NCBI RefSeq assembly: GCF_003026475.1
Contig: NZ_PYMC01000004.1
Span: 62,001-126,000, forward strand
Source of the DNA: Photobacterium lipolyticum
GTDB taxonomy: Bacteria; Pseudomonadota; Gammaproteobacteria; Enterobacterales; Vibrionaceae
DNA length: 64,000 nucleotides
Reading direction: 5' to 3'
Positions 18,143-26,581 of this stretch are shown one piece after another. The translations under genes were made by a program, and so were the position numbers. Under the pieces are notes generated by a model. That model was not told the origin of the DNA, did not search any database, and saw only the letters and a list, made by a program, of their open reading frames with translations. Positions within the stretch are counted from its first letter, which is position 1, and each line of letters starts with the position of its first letter.

Positions 18143-18358
18143 TCAAATCTCTGTATCTACCTTGACGGCAAGCGACGACGCATCAGCCAGCAAGGCTCTT
18201 ACCATCTTCAACTGTTCCGCATCTAACTGCCCTTTCTTCTCTTTCATTACCAATTCCACCAAATACACCCCTACTTCAGTACGGTCTTCGCCGTATGTAC
18301 TTGCAGCGAGCGCTTCAACTATAAAATCAATGGCTTGCCAGCTGATTGAATGCGCCAT
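18143..18358 (-). CDS. 71-aa SOS-associated prophage protein, unknown function
   Basis: 71 residues starting MAHSISWQAIDFIVEALAAS, acidic and helical. No family was recognised. AAGGAG lies 8 bases before the ATG, and a near-consensus LexA box (18383-18398) lies 25 bases upstream, so damage-inducible expression is likely. In phage 186 the LexA-controlled antirepressor gene tum is found in the same place, between the replication gene and cos. The present CI is of the 186-like, non-cleavable type, so this protein is a positional candidate for a Tum-like inducer. Sequence similarity to Tum is not claimed. Confidence 0.6.
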   Translation of the reverse strand: MAHSISWQAIDFIVEALAASTYGEDRTEVGVYLVELVMKEKKGQLDAEQLKMVRALLADASSLAVKVDTEI

Positions 18359-18382
18359 TTACAGTACTCCTTGCGTAAAGCA

Positions 18383-18398
18383 CTGTATGAATATACAG
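18383..18398. promoter_or_regulatory. LexA-type SOS box between divergent small genes
   Basis: CTGTATGAATATACAG matches CTGT-N8-ACAG and is close to the LexA consensus. It lies between the leftward 71-aa gene (25 bases away) and the rightward zinc-ribbon frame (38 bases away) and may control either or both. Confidence 0.65.
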
Positions 18399-18435
18399 TA
18401 AACTTATTCAATGTGCAGCATTAACGAGAAAAAAA

Positions 18436-18657
18436 GTGACGCAAGTAACTGATACAGATAAAGAGTTAGTCAAAATACCAAGGCTAGAGCTTTGCGATGA
18501 CTGTCGGCACATCAGGCCGTGCATTCAATTTTGGGGCGCAACGTTTCCGTGGCTGAAGGCGGATTTGGGGACGGCTCAAAAGATATGGCGTTGTGAGCAG
18601 TGCACTCCCATGAGACATCAGCAGCCGTTTTTCCCCCAGGCGAAACTGAGCGTTTAG
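18436..18657 (+). CDS. Small cysteine-pair (zinc-ribbon-like) protein, tentative
   Basis: 73 residues from GTG 18436, with CDDC near the middle and CEQC further on, a possible zinc ribbon. A LexA-type box lies just upstream. A 66-codon frame on the opposite strand (18512-18712), directly after the replication gene in its direction, overlaps it; only one is likely real. The spaced cysteine pairs favour this one. No function is proposed. Confidence 0.4.
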   Translation: MTQVTDTDKELVKIPRLELCDDCRHIRPCIQFWGATFPWLKADLGTAQKIWRCEQCTPMRHQQPFFPQAKLSV

Positions 18658-18721
18658 CATTTTCCATGAACTGCTTTTTCAATACTTTAAGGGCTAAATC
18701 GTCAAAGCACATATCACACTC

Positions 18722-20908
18722 CTAATTATTCCAACCGGTTCGAATCTCGTAAGATTTTTCGTATTGCTCGCGCATGGACATACTCCACGCGAGCTCCGCA
18801 TCTCGATCACCATCATCACATCGTATTAATGGATCATGTAAAACGCTTTGCCAGTAAGCGCGCTTTTCTTTGAACTGGTTATAGTTATTGGCGTACTCGA
18901 TACGTGCGGCCTGTTTGGCTTCGGCTACGATTTGTCGGTAAGTTTCATCGTCCGATCTCGATTCCATTGACCAACCGCGAGCGCCAGCTGCCCAAAGCAA
19001 GAAATCCCACGCCTTTTCTTCTGCGTGTTCGCCATCAAAGGAAAAGCAAAAAATATTTTTAGTGGTGGCATACACTTCACGGCTTTTTATTTGGTCCCTA
19101 ACCGCTTTCTGTTGGTGTTCAAGCCGGATAATGCGACCCGTTAATTTGTGGATCACGTCTTGTGGCTTTTTGGCTTGTTTGGCTATCGCTTTCGCCTTTA
19201 TGGTTTGGTCTATCTGCCTTTCAATACGTCTAATGCTTCGGTTCAGCGGTTTTCGCCACTGTTCCAACTGGTATCCACACTCTTTAATGATTGCCGCCAT
19301 ATTATCGGCCTCAAAACTGGCAACACATTCCCAAGCAGGGGCGCGGCTGCATTGAGCGATGTTATAACGGTTGCCCTTGATTAGCCCTTGGTCGGCATTT
19401 TCACCTTTGGCGGCATAACCAACGGCTTTGATGATGTAAGTTCCCGCTGCTTTTGGTTGCTGGATACGTTGCAAGTTAGCAAAACCATTACCCCATAACT
19501 TTTCTAGCCGTTTTGACCAGGCAGAAAACTGCGGTTTAGGCACTGACCAGTTTAATAAAACGTGTACGTGAGGATTAGGTTCACCGTCTTCATTAGCCGG
19601 GCATTCAGCCACCCAGATATAATGAAAATCTGATGGCTCTTGAGTTGGCCCCACGTCGCTGGCTTTGGTGTAACCGGCTATGGATTTTTCTTCTAATTTG
19701 CAATATTCCGCGCCGCTTTCAACATCAATTTCAACGGTATGATTTGCCACCCAACCACGGTGATACATTTTTTTTGCACCATCCAAAAAACGGCTAACCT
19801 CTTTGCCTATCGTGGTTTCAGCCGTTTTAGTGAGGGTGAATTCTTTTTCTGGTTTGGCGCAAAGTGGTGAGTATGGCCCCGCAATAACACGATCGGCATT
19901 CATCAATACAGGCTGCGGGCAGATAGGGCCGGCAATCATTCCTGAATCTTTCTCAAAAGTGGTCGGCACATCCAGCGCGGTGTATGGGCCTGCAATATGG
20001 TCAACTGACTTAGCCATATTGCGCTTGATATTGATAGGGGTATTTGTGCCATCAGTACATTTTAGCTGTGGACGTCCCCGCAACATTGAACGCGCCCCTC
20101 GGGTTTTACTGGCTGGTAACGGTGGTTTAGGCAATGTGGAATATGGCGCGGCATCTCCTTCAACCATGCCGCCGAATATTTTGTTTCGTTGTTCTTTTTT
20201 AAATGTCAGGGTTAAGAAAGTAGTAAACCCACCACAGCACGTTGCAACATAGGCACCCGACTCAAAAATTTTGCTTACCGCGCGTTTGGTCAGGTTTTCT
20301 GTAAATCGGTCGCCTTCCTGTGCATCCGGCGCGGCACTTGACGGCGTCTGGGTGTGATATTGAACTTTGAATCCACCGGACCAATCACGTTTCATCAATC
20401 TGATTGAATTTGGATTGATTTTTGGCTCTGCAATCTTGGATTTGCCTTTCGGAGCCAAAACCCGCGCTTTGTTTCCATTGTCTGAGAGCGCATACAACGT
20501 GTCGTGATTGTAAGCCGCCTCGATACTATCCAGCACCACCGAACCGCGCTGAGCCTTTCGGAGCATTGCCACACGACGAGATAAATCAGACATTTTATGG
20601 CGTGTCGGACTTTTGCGCCCTTGGACAAGCCTATTGTTTTCGTCACTTCGTGCCGCCGCTTCGCGGAGGTGATCTGCGTTATAGTCAGGCAAAGAAGCGG
20701 CATGCGCTTTTTGTTTCTCGGCAAAAAATTCATTCTCGCGACTGACGCGGTTTAATTCCCAACGTTGTTCTGGATTTAAACGGCTTGGGCGTGGCCCACA
20801 AAAATCGAATCCTAAAAAACCGCTATTATAAGCGGCTAAATTATTTTCTGTTTTGTCATGTGGCTGCACAGTGGCAGCCACATAAAAGAGATCGTTATTC
20901 GATAACAT
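18722..20908 (-). CDS. Phage replication endonuclease (gpA-type, HUH rolling-circle initiator)
   Basis: 728 residues from ATG 20908 (MLSNNDLFYVAATV). The core has the HUH metal motif PHVHVLLNW and, about 60 residues later, GTYIIKAVGYAAKG with the candidate nicking tyrosines, as in P2 gene A. The protein cuts at the origin (within the A gene in P2) and starts rolling-circle replication. It is the last large gene of the early lytic operon that begins at the Cox-like gene. The length is near P2 gpA (761). Confidence 0.9.
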   Translation of the reverse strand: MLSNNDLFYVAATVQPHDKTENNLAAYNSGFLGFDFCGPRPSRLNPEQRWELNRVSRENEFFAEKQKAHAASLPDYNADHLREAAARSDENNRLVQGRKSPTRHKMSDLSRRVAMLRKAQRGSVVLDSIEAAYNHDTLYALSDNGNKARVLAPKGKSKIAEPKINPNSIRLMKRDWSGGFKVQYHTQTPSSAAPDAQEGDRFTENLTKRAVSKIFESGAYVATCCGGFTTFLTLTFKKEQRNKIFGGMVEGDAAPYSTLPKPPLPASKTRGARSMLRGRPQLKCTDGTNTPINIKRNMAKSVDHIAGPYTALDVPTTFEKDSGMIAGPICPQPVLMNADRVIAGPYSPLCAKPEKEFTLTKTAETTIGKEVSRFLDGAKKMYHRGWVANHTVEIDVESGAEYCKLEEKSIAGYTKASDVGPTQEPSDFHYIWVAECPANEDGEPNPHVHVLLNWSVPKPQFSAWSKRLEKLWGNGFANLQRIQQPKAAGTYIIKAVGYAAKGENADQGLIKGNRYNIAQCSRAPAWECVASFEADNMAAIIKECGYQLEQWRKPLNRSIRRIERQIDQTIKAKAIAKQAKKPQDVIHKLTGRIIRLEHQQKAVRDQIKSREVYATTKNIFCFSFDGEHAEEKAWDFLLWAAGARGWSMESRSDDETYRQIVAEAKQAARIEYANNYNQFKEKRAYWQSVLHDPLIRCDDGDRDAELAWSMSMREQYEKSYEIRTGWNN

Positions 20909-21128
20909 CCCTACCCCTTTCCGCAGTCCAGCCACTCACATCACACTTAGTGCCAAGTACTTCAGCCTTGGTTTCACCTGCCATCAAAGCTTCAATTGTT
21001 TCCTGGCAGTACAAACAACCACAGAAATCACCGCCACATTCGCACTGTTCTTCGCAGTTGTGGCGAGCATCGGTGAAAGGCTTCAGTTTTAAGCAGTCTT
21101 GGCAAAGGACGAATTTAGGATCACTCAT
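20895..21128 (-). CDS. Small cysteine-rich early phage protein
   Basis: 77 residues with many cysteines (LCQDCLKLKP, then CECGGDFCGCLYC), probably zinc-binding. It overlaps both the replication gene start and the preceding gene (ATGA type), so it is part of the early operon. No family is recognised; short zinc-ribbon proteins are common in P2-like early regions. Its base composition agrees with its neighbours. Confidence 0.6.
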   Translation of the reverse strand: MSDPKFVLCQDCLKLKPFTDARHNCEEQCECGGDFCGCLYCQETIEALMAGETKAEVLGTKCDVSGWTAERGRDVIE

Positions 21129-21355
21129 AACGCCACAAACTCCTGCGCATCAACAATCATGAAACCGCCTTTGTCTTGTCCCTTCACAAGAACGCCATTC
21201 ATTACGTGTTTGCAATCCAATTGTTCGCACGCATCTTCAATCGCAATATCTGCAGATGGATATTCACCAAGCTGTAAATTCATCACCTCTTGGGTTTCTT
21301 CGTTACGAACAACGCCACCGCCTGAATTTAGGTAAACAGCTAGATAATTCATCAT
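21125..21355 (-). CDS. Early phage protein of unknown function (76 aa)
   Basis: 76 residues from ATG 21355. The pattern suggests a small beta/alpha domain (YLAVYLNSGGGVV, LNLQLGEYPSADIAIEDACE). It overlaps neighbours by 4 bases on both sides, in the early operon. No function is proposed. Confidence 0.6.
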   Translation of the reverse strand: MMNYLAVYLNSGGGVVRNEETQEVMNLQLGEYPSADIAIEDACEQLDCKHVMNGVLVKGQDKGGFMIVDAQEFVAL

Positions 21356-21768
21356 GCTGCCACCTCGTTAAGTGAATGGTTACGGTGAATGTCTGCGGTT
21401 TGCAGCCACCATGTTTCGATAGCTGAAGGAACGGTGATTTGGCGGTTGTGAGCAGCGACAAAAAACAGGCTTCGTATTGACCCCATTGCCTGTGCTTCTA
21501 ACTCGCTTCCATTATCTGAGCTGTTGAATACACACATCCAGAACGCGAACCAGCCGGCATATATTTCATCGACAGCAAGCAAGGCCGGATCGTGGGCGAC
21601 ATGGATGGACTGAGCGCGAACGGTATCTAGTGCGAACCATTCGCCTGTCATGTCTTCGATGTAATTAAAGATATTGACGAATATATCTTTCGATTCAGAA
21701 CGCATCCCGACATCAGAAAGTGCCGCGTATAAGTCATCTGAAGTAACCATGATATGACCGAGGCTCAT
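21352..21768 (-). CDS. Early phage protein of unknown function (138 aa)
   Basis: 138 residues, tryptophan- and acid-rich (IEDMTGEWFALDT, VDEIYAGWFAFWMCVF), with no recognised domain. A 4-base overlap with the genes before and after it shows it belongs to the early operon. It is probably soluble. Confidence 0.6.
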   Translation of the reverse strand: MSLGHIMVTSDDLYAALSDVGMRSESKDIFVNIFNYIEDMTGEWFALDTVRAQSIHVAHDPALLAVDEIYAGWFAFWMCVFNSSDNGSELEAQAMGSIRSLFFVAAHNRQITVPSAIETWWLQTADIHRNHSLNEVAA

Positions 21769-21992
21769 TGCACACCTCCAGTCACTACAGGTTGGAAATC
21801 TCGAATCTGATCTGCAGTAACGAGACCGACCATGCCATATTCTTCTTTTTCTACAGCTGTTGCTAATGCTTCAATTTCTGACACTTGTTTAGTGTTAGAT
21901 CTGCGAATTTGATAGAAACAAAAAATGCCAGTTCCATCGAAAGGTCTACTTTCAGCAAAGCATGCTAGGTCTTCGAGGCTATTGATACTCAT
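21765..21992 (-). CDS. Early phage protein of unknown function (75 aa)
   Basis: 75 residues, acidic (EIEALATAVEKEEYGMVGLV). It overlaps the preceding gene by 4 bases and the following one likewise. No motif or family is recognised. Confidence 0.55.
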   Translation of the reverse strand: MSINSLEDLACFAESRPFDGTGIFCFYQIRRSNTKQVSEIEALATAVEKEEYGMVGLVTADQIRDFQPVVTGGVQ

Positions 21993-22360
21993 GCTGCCAC
22001 CTCTGCTTTATCTTTAGCGTCGGCAATTAACTCAAGAAGTTTGTCTTCGACTTCCAGCAGCATTTGTAGCGGGTTCTTATCGAATGAAAAATTAACATCG
22101 AAGGAATAGATCCATACGACTGTGTCTGCTTGATAAGAACTATCAGACTCAACAACAAACCCAGTGAAGGAATCCGTGTGGGGAACATATTGTGCGTGAA
22201 TATCAATGATGCCTTTGTTCACCATCGCCAGCTGCATGATCCCTAACATCACATCATGGCAATCACGCTCTTGTCTTAGTGACTCCGCAAACGTTGTGCA
22301 ATCTTTTGCGAGGGCTTCAGCTTGTTGTAGCAAATGACTTTTTACTGTTCCTTGTTCCAT
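21989..22360 (-). CDS. Early phage protein of unknown function (123 aa)
   Basis: 123 residues with a helical start (SHLLQQAEALAKDCTTFAES) and a beta-rich centre (YVPHTDSFTGFVVESDSSY). It is the first of four overlapping small early genes before the replication gene. No family is recognised. Confidence 0.58.
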   Translation of the reverse strand: MEQGTVKSHLLQQAEALAKDCTTFAESLRQERDCHDVMLGIMQLAMVNKGIIDIHAQYVPHTDSFTGFVVESDSSYQADTVVWIYSFDVNFSFDKNPLQMLLEVEDKLLELIADAKDKAEVAA

Positions 22361-22405
22361 GGTGTTCTCCTAACCAAATAACAAATGTTCAGATAAATAG
22401 AGTTA

Positions 22406-22699
22406 CTAACGGAATTCTTTAAACAACTGATGAGCGAGAGGCTTTAGCGCATCGGCCAGTGTGTTAATGGCGTTGTGTAATGCCTTTCTCTCGATGGTGT
22501 TCAATTCATGAAGCTTCATTTCTACGTGGCGTTGTTTTAACCCCGCAGAAAAACACAACGTGCGTTTTACCTTCTCTTCCAAATTGTCATACAACAGGCC
22601 CAACTGGCTTTCGCAGTTAAACAGTGCATGACACTGGGCAATGGATTCCTCTGCCGGGCGAGGAAACTGATGTTCAATACGTTCTAGTGCTTGTCCCAT
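22406..22699 (-). CDS. Early phage protein of unknown function (97 aa)
   Basis: 97 residues, all-helical (ALERIEHQFPRPAEESIAQC, later HNAINTLADALKPLAHQLF), with a histidine/cysteine content that could bind a metal but no clear motif. It lies 11 bases after the CII-like gene in the early operon. Confidence 0.6.
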   Translation of the reverse strand: MGQALERIEHQFPRPAEESIAQCHALFNCESQLGLLYDNLEEKVKRTLCFSAGLKQRHVEMKLHELNTIERKALHNAINTLADALKPLAHQLFKEFR

Positions 22700-22710
22700 G
22701 TTGGATTCCC

Positions 22711-23256
22711 CTATGACAAACCAGGCAAAGGCATAGAACCAATGGCATCAAACGCACACGAAAGAACCGGCACAGCTTGAAACTTGCCTTCTACTTCATT
22801 CATTAGCATGACGAGTTCGCGTACTGCACATTGAGCGCGTTTGACGACCTGCTCTTTCGTTGTGCGATTTACGCGATTGGTGGCGTTGATTTGCAAAGCA
22901 TGTGCGCTGAGTTCACCCGTTGCAGATGAAATCTGTAACATGCGGTCTGTCAGCGATGCTGGCTTTTGAGCAATTTCTGATTCAGGTAATGGAATGGCTG
23001 TTAAGTTGAGTTCTCGCAGCAGGCCATCAACTAAGCCGGTGTCCATTTTTCCGGTTGCTGGGTTGTAGGTTGCTTTGGTGAGTAACAGCAGCTCTTCAAC
23101 AAACAGCTTGTGTGTTTTGTTTGCATCCAGCTTGTTACACAGCATTTGACTGTTTAGCCCGAACTTAGCCGCCAACTGCTTAACGGTGTGATCGTTGCTA
23201 AAGGTGGAGCATGCGTTTGTGAACGCGGTGTGTTTAGGACATTCATTTGCAGACAT
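22711..23256 (-). CDS. Phage regulatory protein CII-like
   Basis: 181 residues. It shows the P2-family CII regulator pattern: an N-terminal helix-turn-helix (TVKQLAAKFGLNSQMLCNKL) and a conserved helical C-terminus with NRTTKEQVVKRAQCAVREL. In 186 CII activates the establishment promoter for the CI repressor. Here it is the second gene of the early operon, after the Cox-like gene, matching 186/HP1 order. Confidence 0.82.
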   Translation of the reverse strand: MSANECPKHTAFTNACSTFSNDHTVKQLAAKFGLNSQMLCNKLDANKTHKLFVEELLLLTKATYNPATGKMDTGLVDGLLRELNLTAIPLPESEIAQKPASLTDRMLQISSATGELSAHALQINATNRVNRTTKEQVVKRAQCAVRELVMLMNEVEGKFQAVPVLSCAFDAIGSMPLPGLS

Positions 23257-23313
23257 TGTGAGCTTCCTATCCCTAAGGCATATTCAAATGACTTACTCAA
23301 TTAACCCAATGAT

Positions 23314-23523
23314 TTAATAAGCCTGCTGATCAGCTTCGTTTGCCAATGCAACCATGTTGATAAGTGGCTTTTCTTTTGGTTTGAGCTTATTGCGGATAGG
23401 AAGGCGGCCTTCATGAATCATCTTGTTCACCTGACCAACAGCTATACCTGTGAATTCAGAGAACTTTTGTACTGTGACAAAAGGCGAAAGTGGCGCGTTA
23501 AACACTATTGAAGTTGATTCCAT
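23314..23523 (-). CDS. Cox/Apl-type excisionase and regulator
   Basis: 69 residues with a helix-turn-helix of the Cox/Apl type (FVTVQKFSEFTGIAVGQVNK, then MIHEGRLPIR). Such proteins direct excisive recombination with the integrase and repress the lysogenic promoter. It is the first gene of the early lytic operon and diverges from the CI gene across an 85-bp control region. Confidence 0.82.
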   Translation of the reverse strand: MESTSIVFNAPLSPFVTVQKFSEFTGIAVGQVNKMIHEGRLPIRNKLKPKEKPLINMVALANEADQQAY

Positions 23524-23607
23524 GGTGGTATCCTATCGTGTTATTGAGTCATTCAATTGTGTTCTTTTTGCTGCTATACAATCCAGAACACCCTTACTGA
23601 TGCATGA
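23524..23607. promoter_or_regulatory. Lysis/lysogeny switch region with inverted-repeat operator
   Basis: The divergent cox and cI genes are separated by 84 bases. The perfect halves GTGTTCT (23559-23565) and AGAACAC (23585-23591) are 19 bases apart and could bind CI or Cox. A rightward promoter may use TTCAAT at 23552 and TATACA at 23575 with a 17-base spacer. No LexA box occurs here, consistent with a repressor that is inactivated indirectly. Confidence 0.5.
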
Positions 23608-24240
23608 ATGGTAGATCTACATATGAGTCCTAGTCAAGATAAAATTGAACCTCTTTCGTATGAAGGAGGCAAAAATGTGACCTCAAGATTAGTTGAGGCT
23701 CTACATTTGTCAGAATACAAAGAGCTCACTGATGTGCTTGGAGTAGGCAAAGGTACTATTTCAACTTGGCATCAGCGTGATCAAACTCCTTTTGAAATCG
23801 CTGTACGTGTACATTTGACTACTGGGGTATCTCTTCGTTGGTTGCTGCTTGGTGAAGGTGAGATGTATGAGAAGGGTGAACCTAGTTCTGAAAGTGGAAA
23901 AATTGAGCTGCCCTACTTCGAGCTTAAGAACGGTGATTTGATCGACAAAGGCAAAATGTTCTTTGATGCTAAGTTTTTGGAAGGAATGCCAGAAGCAGAG
24001 AACCTGATGCTAGTTGAGTATGAAGGGCAGAAACTGTTTGTGGATACGAGTAATACGAAGGTGATCAGTGGGAAGTATTTAGTTTCTTTTGACGGCCTCA
24101 CTACTGTAAATGAGTTGCATCGACTTCCAAGCGATAAGATATTTATGGAGTTCAATGATAAGAATGTCGAGGTTGAGGTGACAACGATTAAGACTCAAGG
24201 GAAAGTTATTAAAAGATTATCAAATGAATACTGCCAATAA
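23608..24240 (+). CDS. CI-type phage repressor
   Basis: 210 residues (the start may instead be ATG 23623, giving 205). The N-terminal domain has the phage CI helix-turn-helix LTDVLGVGKGTISTWHQRD with TGVSLRWLLLGEGEMYE, the mark of the 186/HP1 CI family. The C-terminal domain (ELPYFELKNGDLIDKG onwards) resembles the 186 CI oligomerisation domain and has no evident serine-lysine self-cleavage pair. It holds the early promoters silent in the lysogen. The nuclease gene overlaps its last 17 bases. Confidence 0.88.
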   Translation: MVDLHMSPSQDKIEPLSYEGGKNVTSRLVEALHLSEYKELTDVLGVGKGTISTWHQRDQTPFEIAVRVHLTTGVSLRWLLLGEGEMYEKGEPSSESGKIELPYFELKNGDLIDKGKMFFDAKFLEGMPEAENLMLVEYEGQKLFVDTSNTKVISGKYLVSFDGLTTVNELHRLPSDKIFMEFNDKNVEVEVTTIKTQGKVIKRLSNEYCQ

Positions 24241-25876
24241 AATGAAACTATCAAAACTAATTAATAAAGCAGAACAATATTATTCTAACCAGAACTATCA
24301 GAGAGAACTAGAGACATGGCAAAAAGTCTTAAAAATTGAACCATACAATCCATGCTGGAAGCATAATATAGCTCTTTCATTATCAATGTTAGAAAGGTAT
24401 GAAGAATCCGCAATTATTTTTGAGGAGTTAATTGTAACAAATCCTGAATTATCTAGAGTTCATAATAACTACGCCTATACACTTTCAAAAATGGGGGCTG
24501 AATCCCAAACAATTTTCCCATTACAACTGGTAGCCCTAGCTACTTCAAGTGATGGTAGTGAATTCTTAAGACACTTCCACAATGTTGCGATTACAGCATC
24601 ATTTTCTTTAGAATTTACCGATGACTCCGATCTCAGCTCTGACTTCATACTTGATGAGTTAAAAGAAAAAGCACATGAAATTTGTGACCGTTCATTTAAA
24701 CCACCAGAAGATCCTGATGTTTACAAAGCAAAAATCAACGAATCTATTTCCGGGTACCGAGATATTATTTCTTATAGAAATAATCTAATTAGCAAAAACT
24801 GGGGTAAAGCAAGATCTGATATAAAATCAGCTCATAAGAAACTTAGTAGTCAGAGCATACATCCAGCATTAAATATCATTAATTTAATTGTTAAGCCAAA
24901 CTTTGAAGTTATCACCATAACCTTCAAAATTTTAGAACTATTTGCAAGCGGTAAATCCATAAATGAAGATGATTTGAAATCTGACATTAAGAAAATTGAA
25001 GCCAAAAATAGTTTTCTAGAAAGCCAAGAATCTTTTAGTCACCACAGGTATTTATCAGATACCACATACCGATTTATTATAACATTATCTGAAACCATTC
25101 TATTTTTATCCAATTCTGATTGTACTTCTAGCCTTGATGAATTATATGAAAAGATTGGAACTTATGATTCATATCAAAACACTATTCAATCTTTTTACTT
25201 GAATGATGAATATGTGGATATAATTAAAGTATGTAAAGAGCAGTTAGCACTACTTGAAAATGTTATAGAATCATCATTAGTTGAAGATAATATACAGTCT
25301 GAGAAAAAAAGATCATTAAGAAACATTCTTTTATTCATAAATGGAAAATCATTTTCCTCTAAATTTATTGATAAATTAATTTCATCAGAAGTGGTTGGAG
25401 TTAATATCAATAGAGAAATCTCCGCTTTCACTAAATTAATAGATTTTAAGCACTTTATTGAGAGACAGTGTGCAAAAGATATATATGCAAATGGAAAACC
25501 ACATGAATACATTGGTAGAGCATTACTTCAATCTCATTTAACTTCTAGAAGTTATAGAGAAGTTCAGACTAGAGGTGGTTATACCGATATCCTAACATTT
25601 GAAGGTGGTCATAGGTACCTTTATGAAGTGAAAATATGGCGAGGATTAAAGTATCACCAACAAGGCATAAGAGAAATTGAAGAATACATAAGGGGGGAAG
25701 ATGATGATGGCCTTCTTAAAGAGGTTTTCTATGTCATTTTCGACCCAACAAAAAACCGAATGGCTGAAAAAGAAGCTAAAAAAACATTATTTAAACATAA
25801 AATAAGAAAGACAAATATCACTGTAAATATAGTGACAATAAATATTAACTTAGAGCAACCAAGCCGTATTAAATAG
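24224..25876 (+). CDS. TPR plus PD-(D/E)xK nuclease, prophage cargo protein
   Basis: 550 residues. Residues of about 8-95 look like tetratricopeptide repeats (QNYQRELETWQKVLKIEPYN, then SMLERYEESAIIFEELI). The long middle (100-410) is helical and unassigned. The C-terminus has a restriction-endonuclease-like core: D455 in RGGYTDIL, E468 and K470 in YLYEVKIW, then HQQGIREIEEYI, the helix of Mrr-like nucleases. The start codon lies within the last codons of cI, so it is co-expressed with the repressor in the lysogen. It is strongly AT-rich. A role in excluding other phages or degrading DNA is inference from nuclease plus context. Confidence 0.72.
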   Translation: MNTANKMKLSKLINKAEQYYSNQNYQRELETWQKVLKIEPYNPCWKHNIALSLSMLERYEESAIIFEELIVTNPELSRVHNNYAYTLSKMGAESQTIFPLQLVALATSSDGSEFLRHFHNVAITASFSLEFTDDSDLSSDFILDELKEKAHEICDRSFKPPEDPDVYKAKINESISGYRDIISYRNNLISKNWGKARSDIKSAHKKLSSQSIHPALNIINLIVKPNFEVITITFKILELFASGKSINEDDLKSDIKKIEAKNSFLESQESFSHHRYLSDTTYRFIITLSETILFLSNSDCTSSLDELYEKIGTYDSYQNTIQSFYLNDEYVDIIKVCKEQLALLENVIESSLVEDNIQSEKKRSLRNILLFINGKSFSSKFIDKLISSEVVGVNINREISAFTKLIDFKHFIERQCAKDIYANGKPHEYIGRALLQSHLTSRSYREVQTRGGYTDILTFEGGHRYLYEVKIWRGLKYHQQGIREIEEYIRGEDDDGLLKEVFYVIFDPTKNRMAEKEAKKTLFKHKIRKTNITVNIVTININLEQPSRIK

Positions 25877-25886
25877 CAAACTGTCT

Positions 25887-25907
25887 AAAGGCCGCATAGC
25901 GGCCTTT
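25887..25907. terminator. Bidirectional terminator between nuclease and HNH operons
   Basis: A perfect 9-bp stem (AAAGGCCGC / GCGGCCTTT) with an ATA loop, between convergent genes, about 10 bases after the nuclease stop. T runs are short on both sides. Confidence 0.7.
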
Positions 25908-25947
25908 CCGATTATGCCGTTAATGGCCAACTCTTATTCTTAAAAAA

Positions 25948-26574
25948 CTATAGAGAATTTATCTTTTGTTGAAGAACCTGAATATTTTCCAACTTATTCA
26001 GTATTTCTTCTTTAGTTAAAGATGGATTATCTCTAGCCTCCTTTAATATCTTACCCATCATCATGGTTATATTACTGGATAAATTATTTTTCTTATTATC
26101 AATGACCCTTTTTCTTCTTATTTGTGTACGACTAAGTCTATTAAGGCTTAGTTTTTTTACCATGTAATTTACCGGACCACCCAGCGAAACTATCGCGCCT
26201 TCATTATCAACAACAAGAAAAGATGATGCTTGATGAGAAAAAGAGTCTAAATAGCCAACACTACCAACAAAACTAGGTCTAGTCGGATCTTTAGAACATG
26301 GCCAGTCTTTTGACTTCAAAACATTACACTTAGGACAAGATAAATATAAATTATATGGGTCTGTAGCAAGCGTTGGAAAATGATGTTGTGGACGAAAGTG
26401 ATCCAGCTGCATACCTTCACCTCCCATTTCGTCAACAAGTATATCGCAATATACACACCGATGCTTACAATCTTCTGCAATTTTATCATAATTTTTACGA
26501 TAATCTGCGTAATATTGCCCTAATCTATTATGATACTCTTTTTTAGTTCTTCTTTTTAGTTTGGGATAAAACAT
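25948..26574 (-). CDS. HNH endonuclease of the cargo operon
   Basis: 208 residues. It has a zinc-bracketed HNH core: CVYC at 40-43, LDHFRP (H59), NLYLSCPKCN (N75, C80, C83) and KSKDW. The layout resembles retron- and Septu-associated HNH proteins and McrA-type nucleases, which cut DNA. It is the last gene of the four-gene operon, 7 bases after the receiver gene. It has no DNA-recognition domain of its own beyond a C-terminal charged helix, so targeting may depend on partner proteins. Confidence 0.82.
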   Translation of the reverse strand: MFYPKLKRRTKKEYHNRLGQYYADYRKNYDKIAEDCKHRCVYCDILVDEMGGEGMQLDHFRPQHHFPTLATDPYNLYLSCPKCNVLKSKDWPCSKDPTRPSFVGSVGYLDSFSHQASSFLVVDNEGAIVSLGGPVNYMVKKLSLNRLSRTQIRRKRVIDNKKNNLSSNITMMMGKILKEARDNPSLTKEEILNKLENIQVLQQKINSL

Positions 26575-26581
26575 TCAACGA

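Noticed and set aside
18512-18712. 66-codon minus-strand frame directly after the replication gene
   Set aside because: It overlaps antisense the zinc-ribbon frame. Its second half (rich in P, S, T) looks less protein-like, so the plus-strand frame was preferred, with low confidence.
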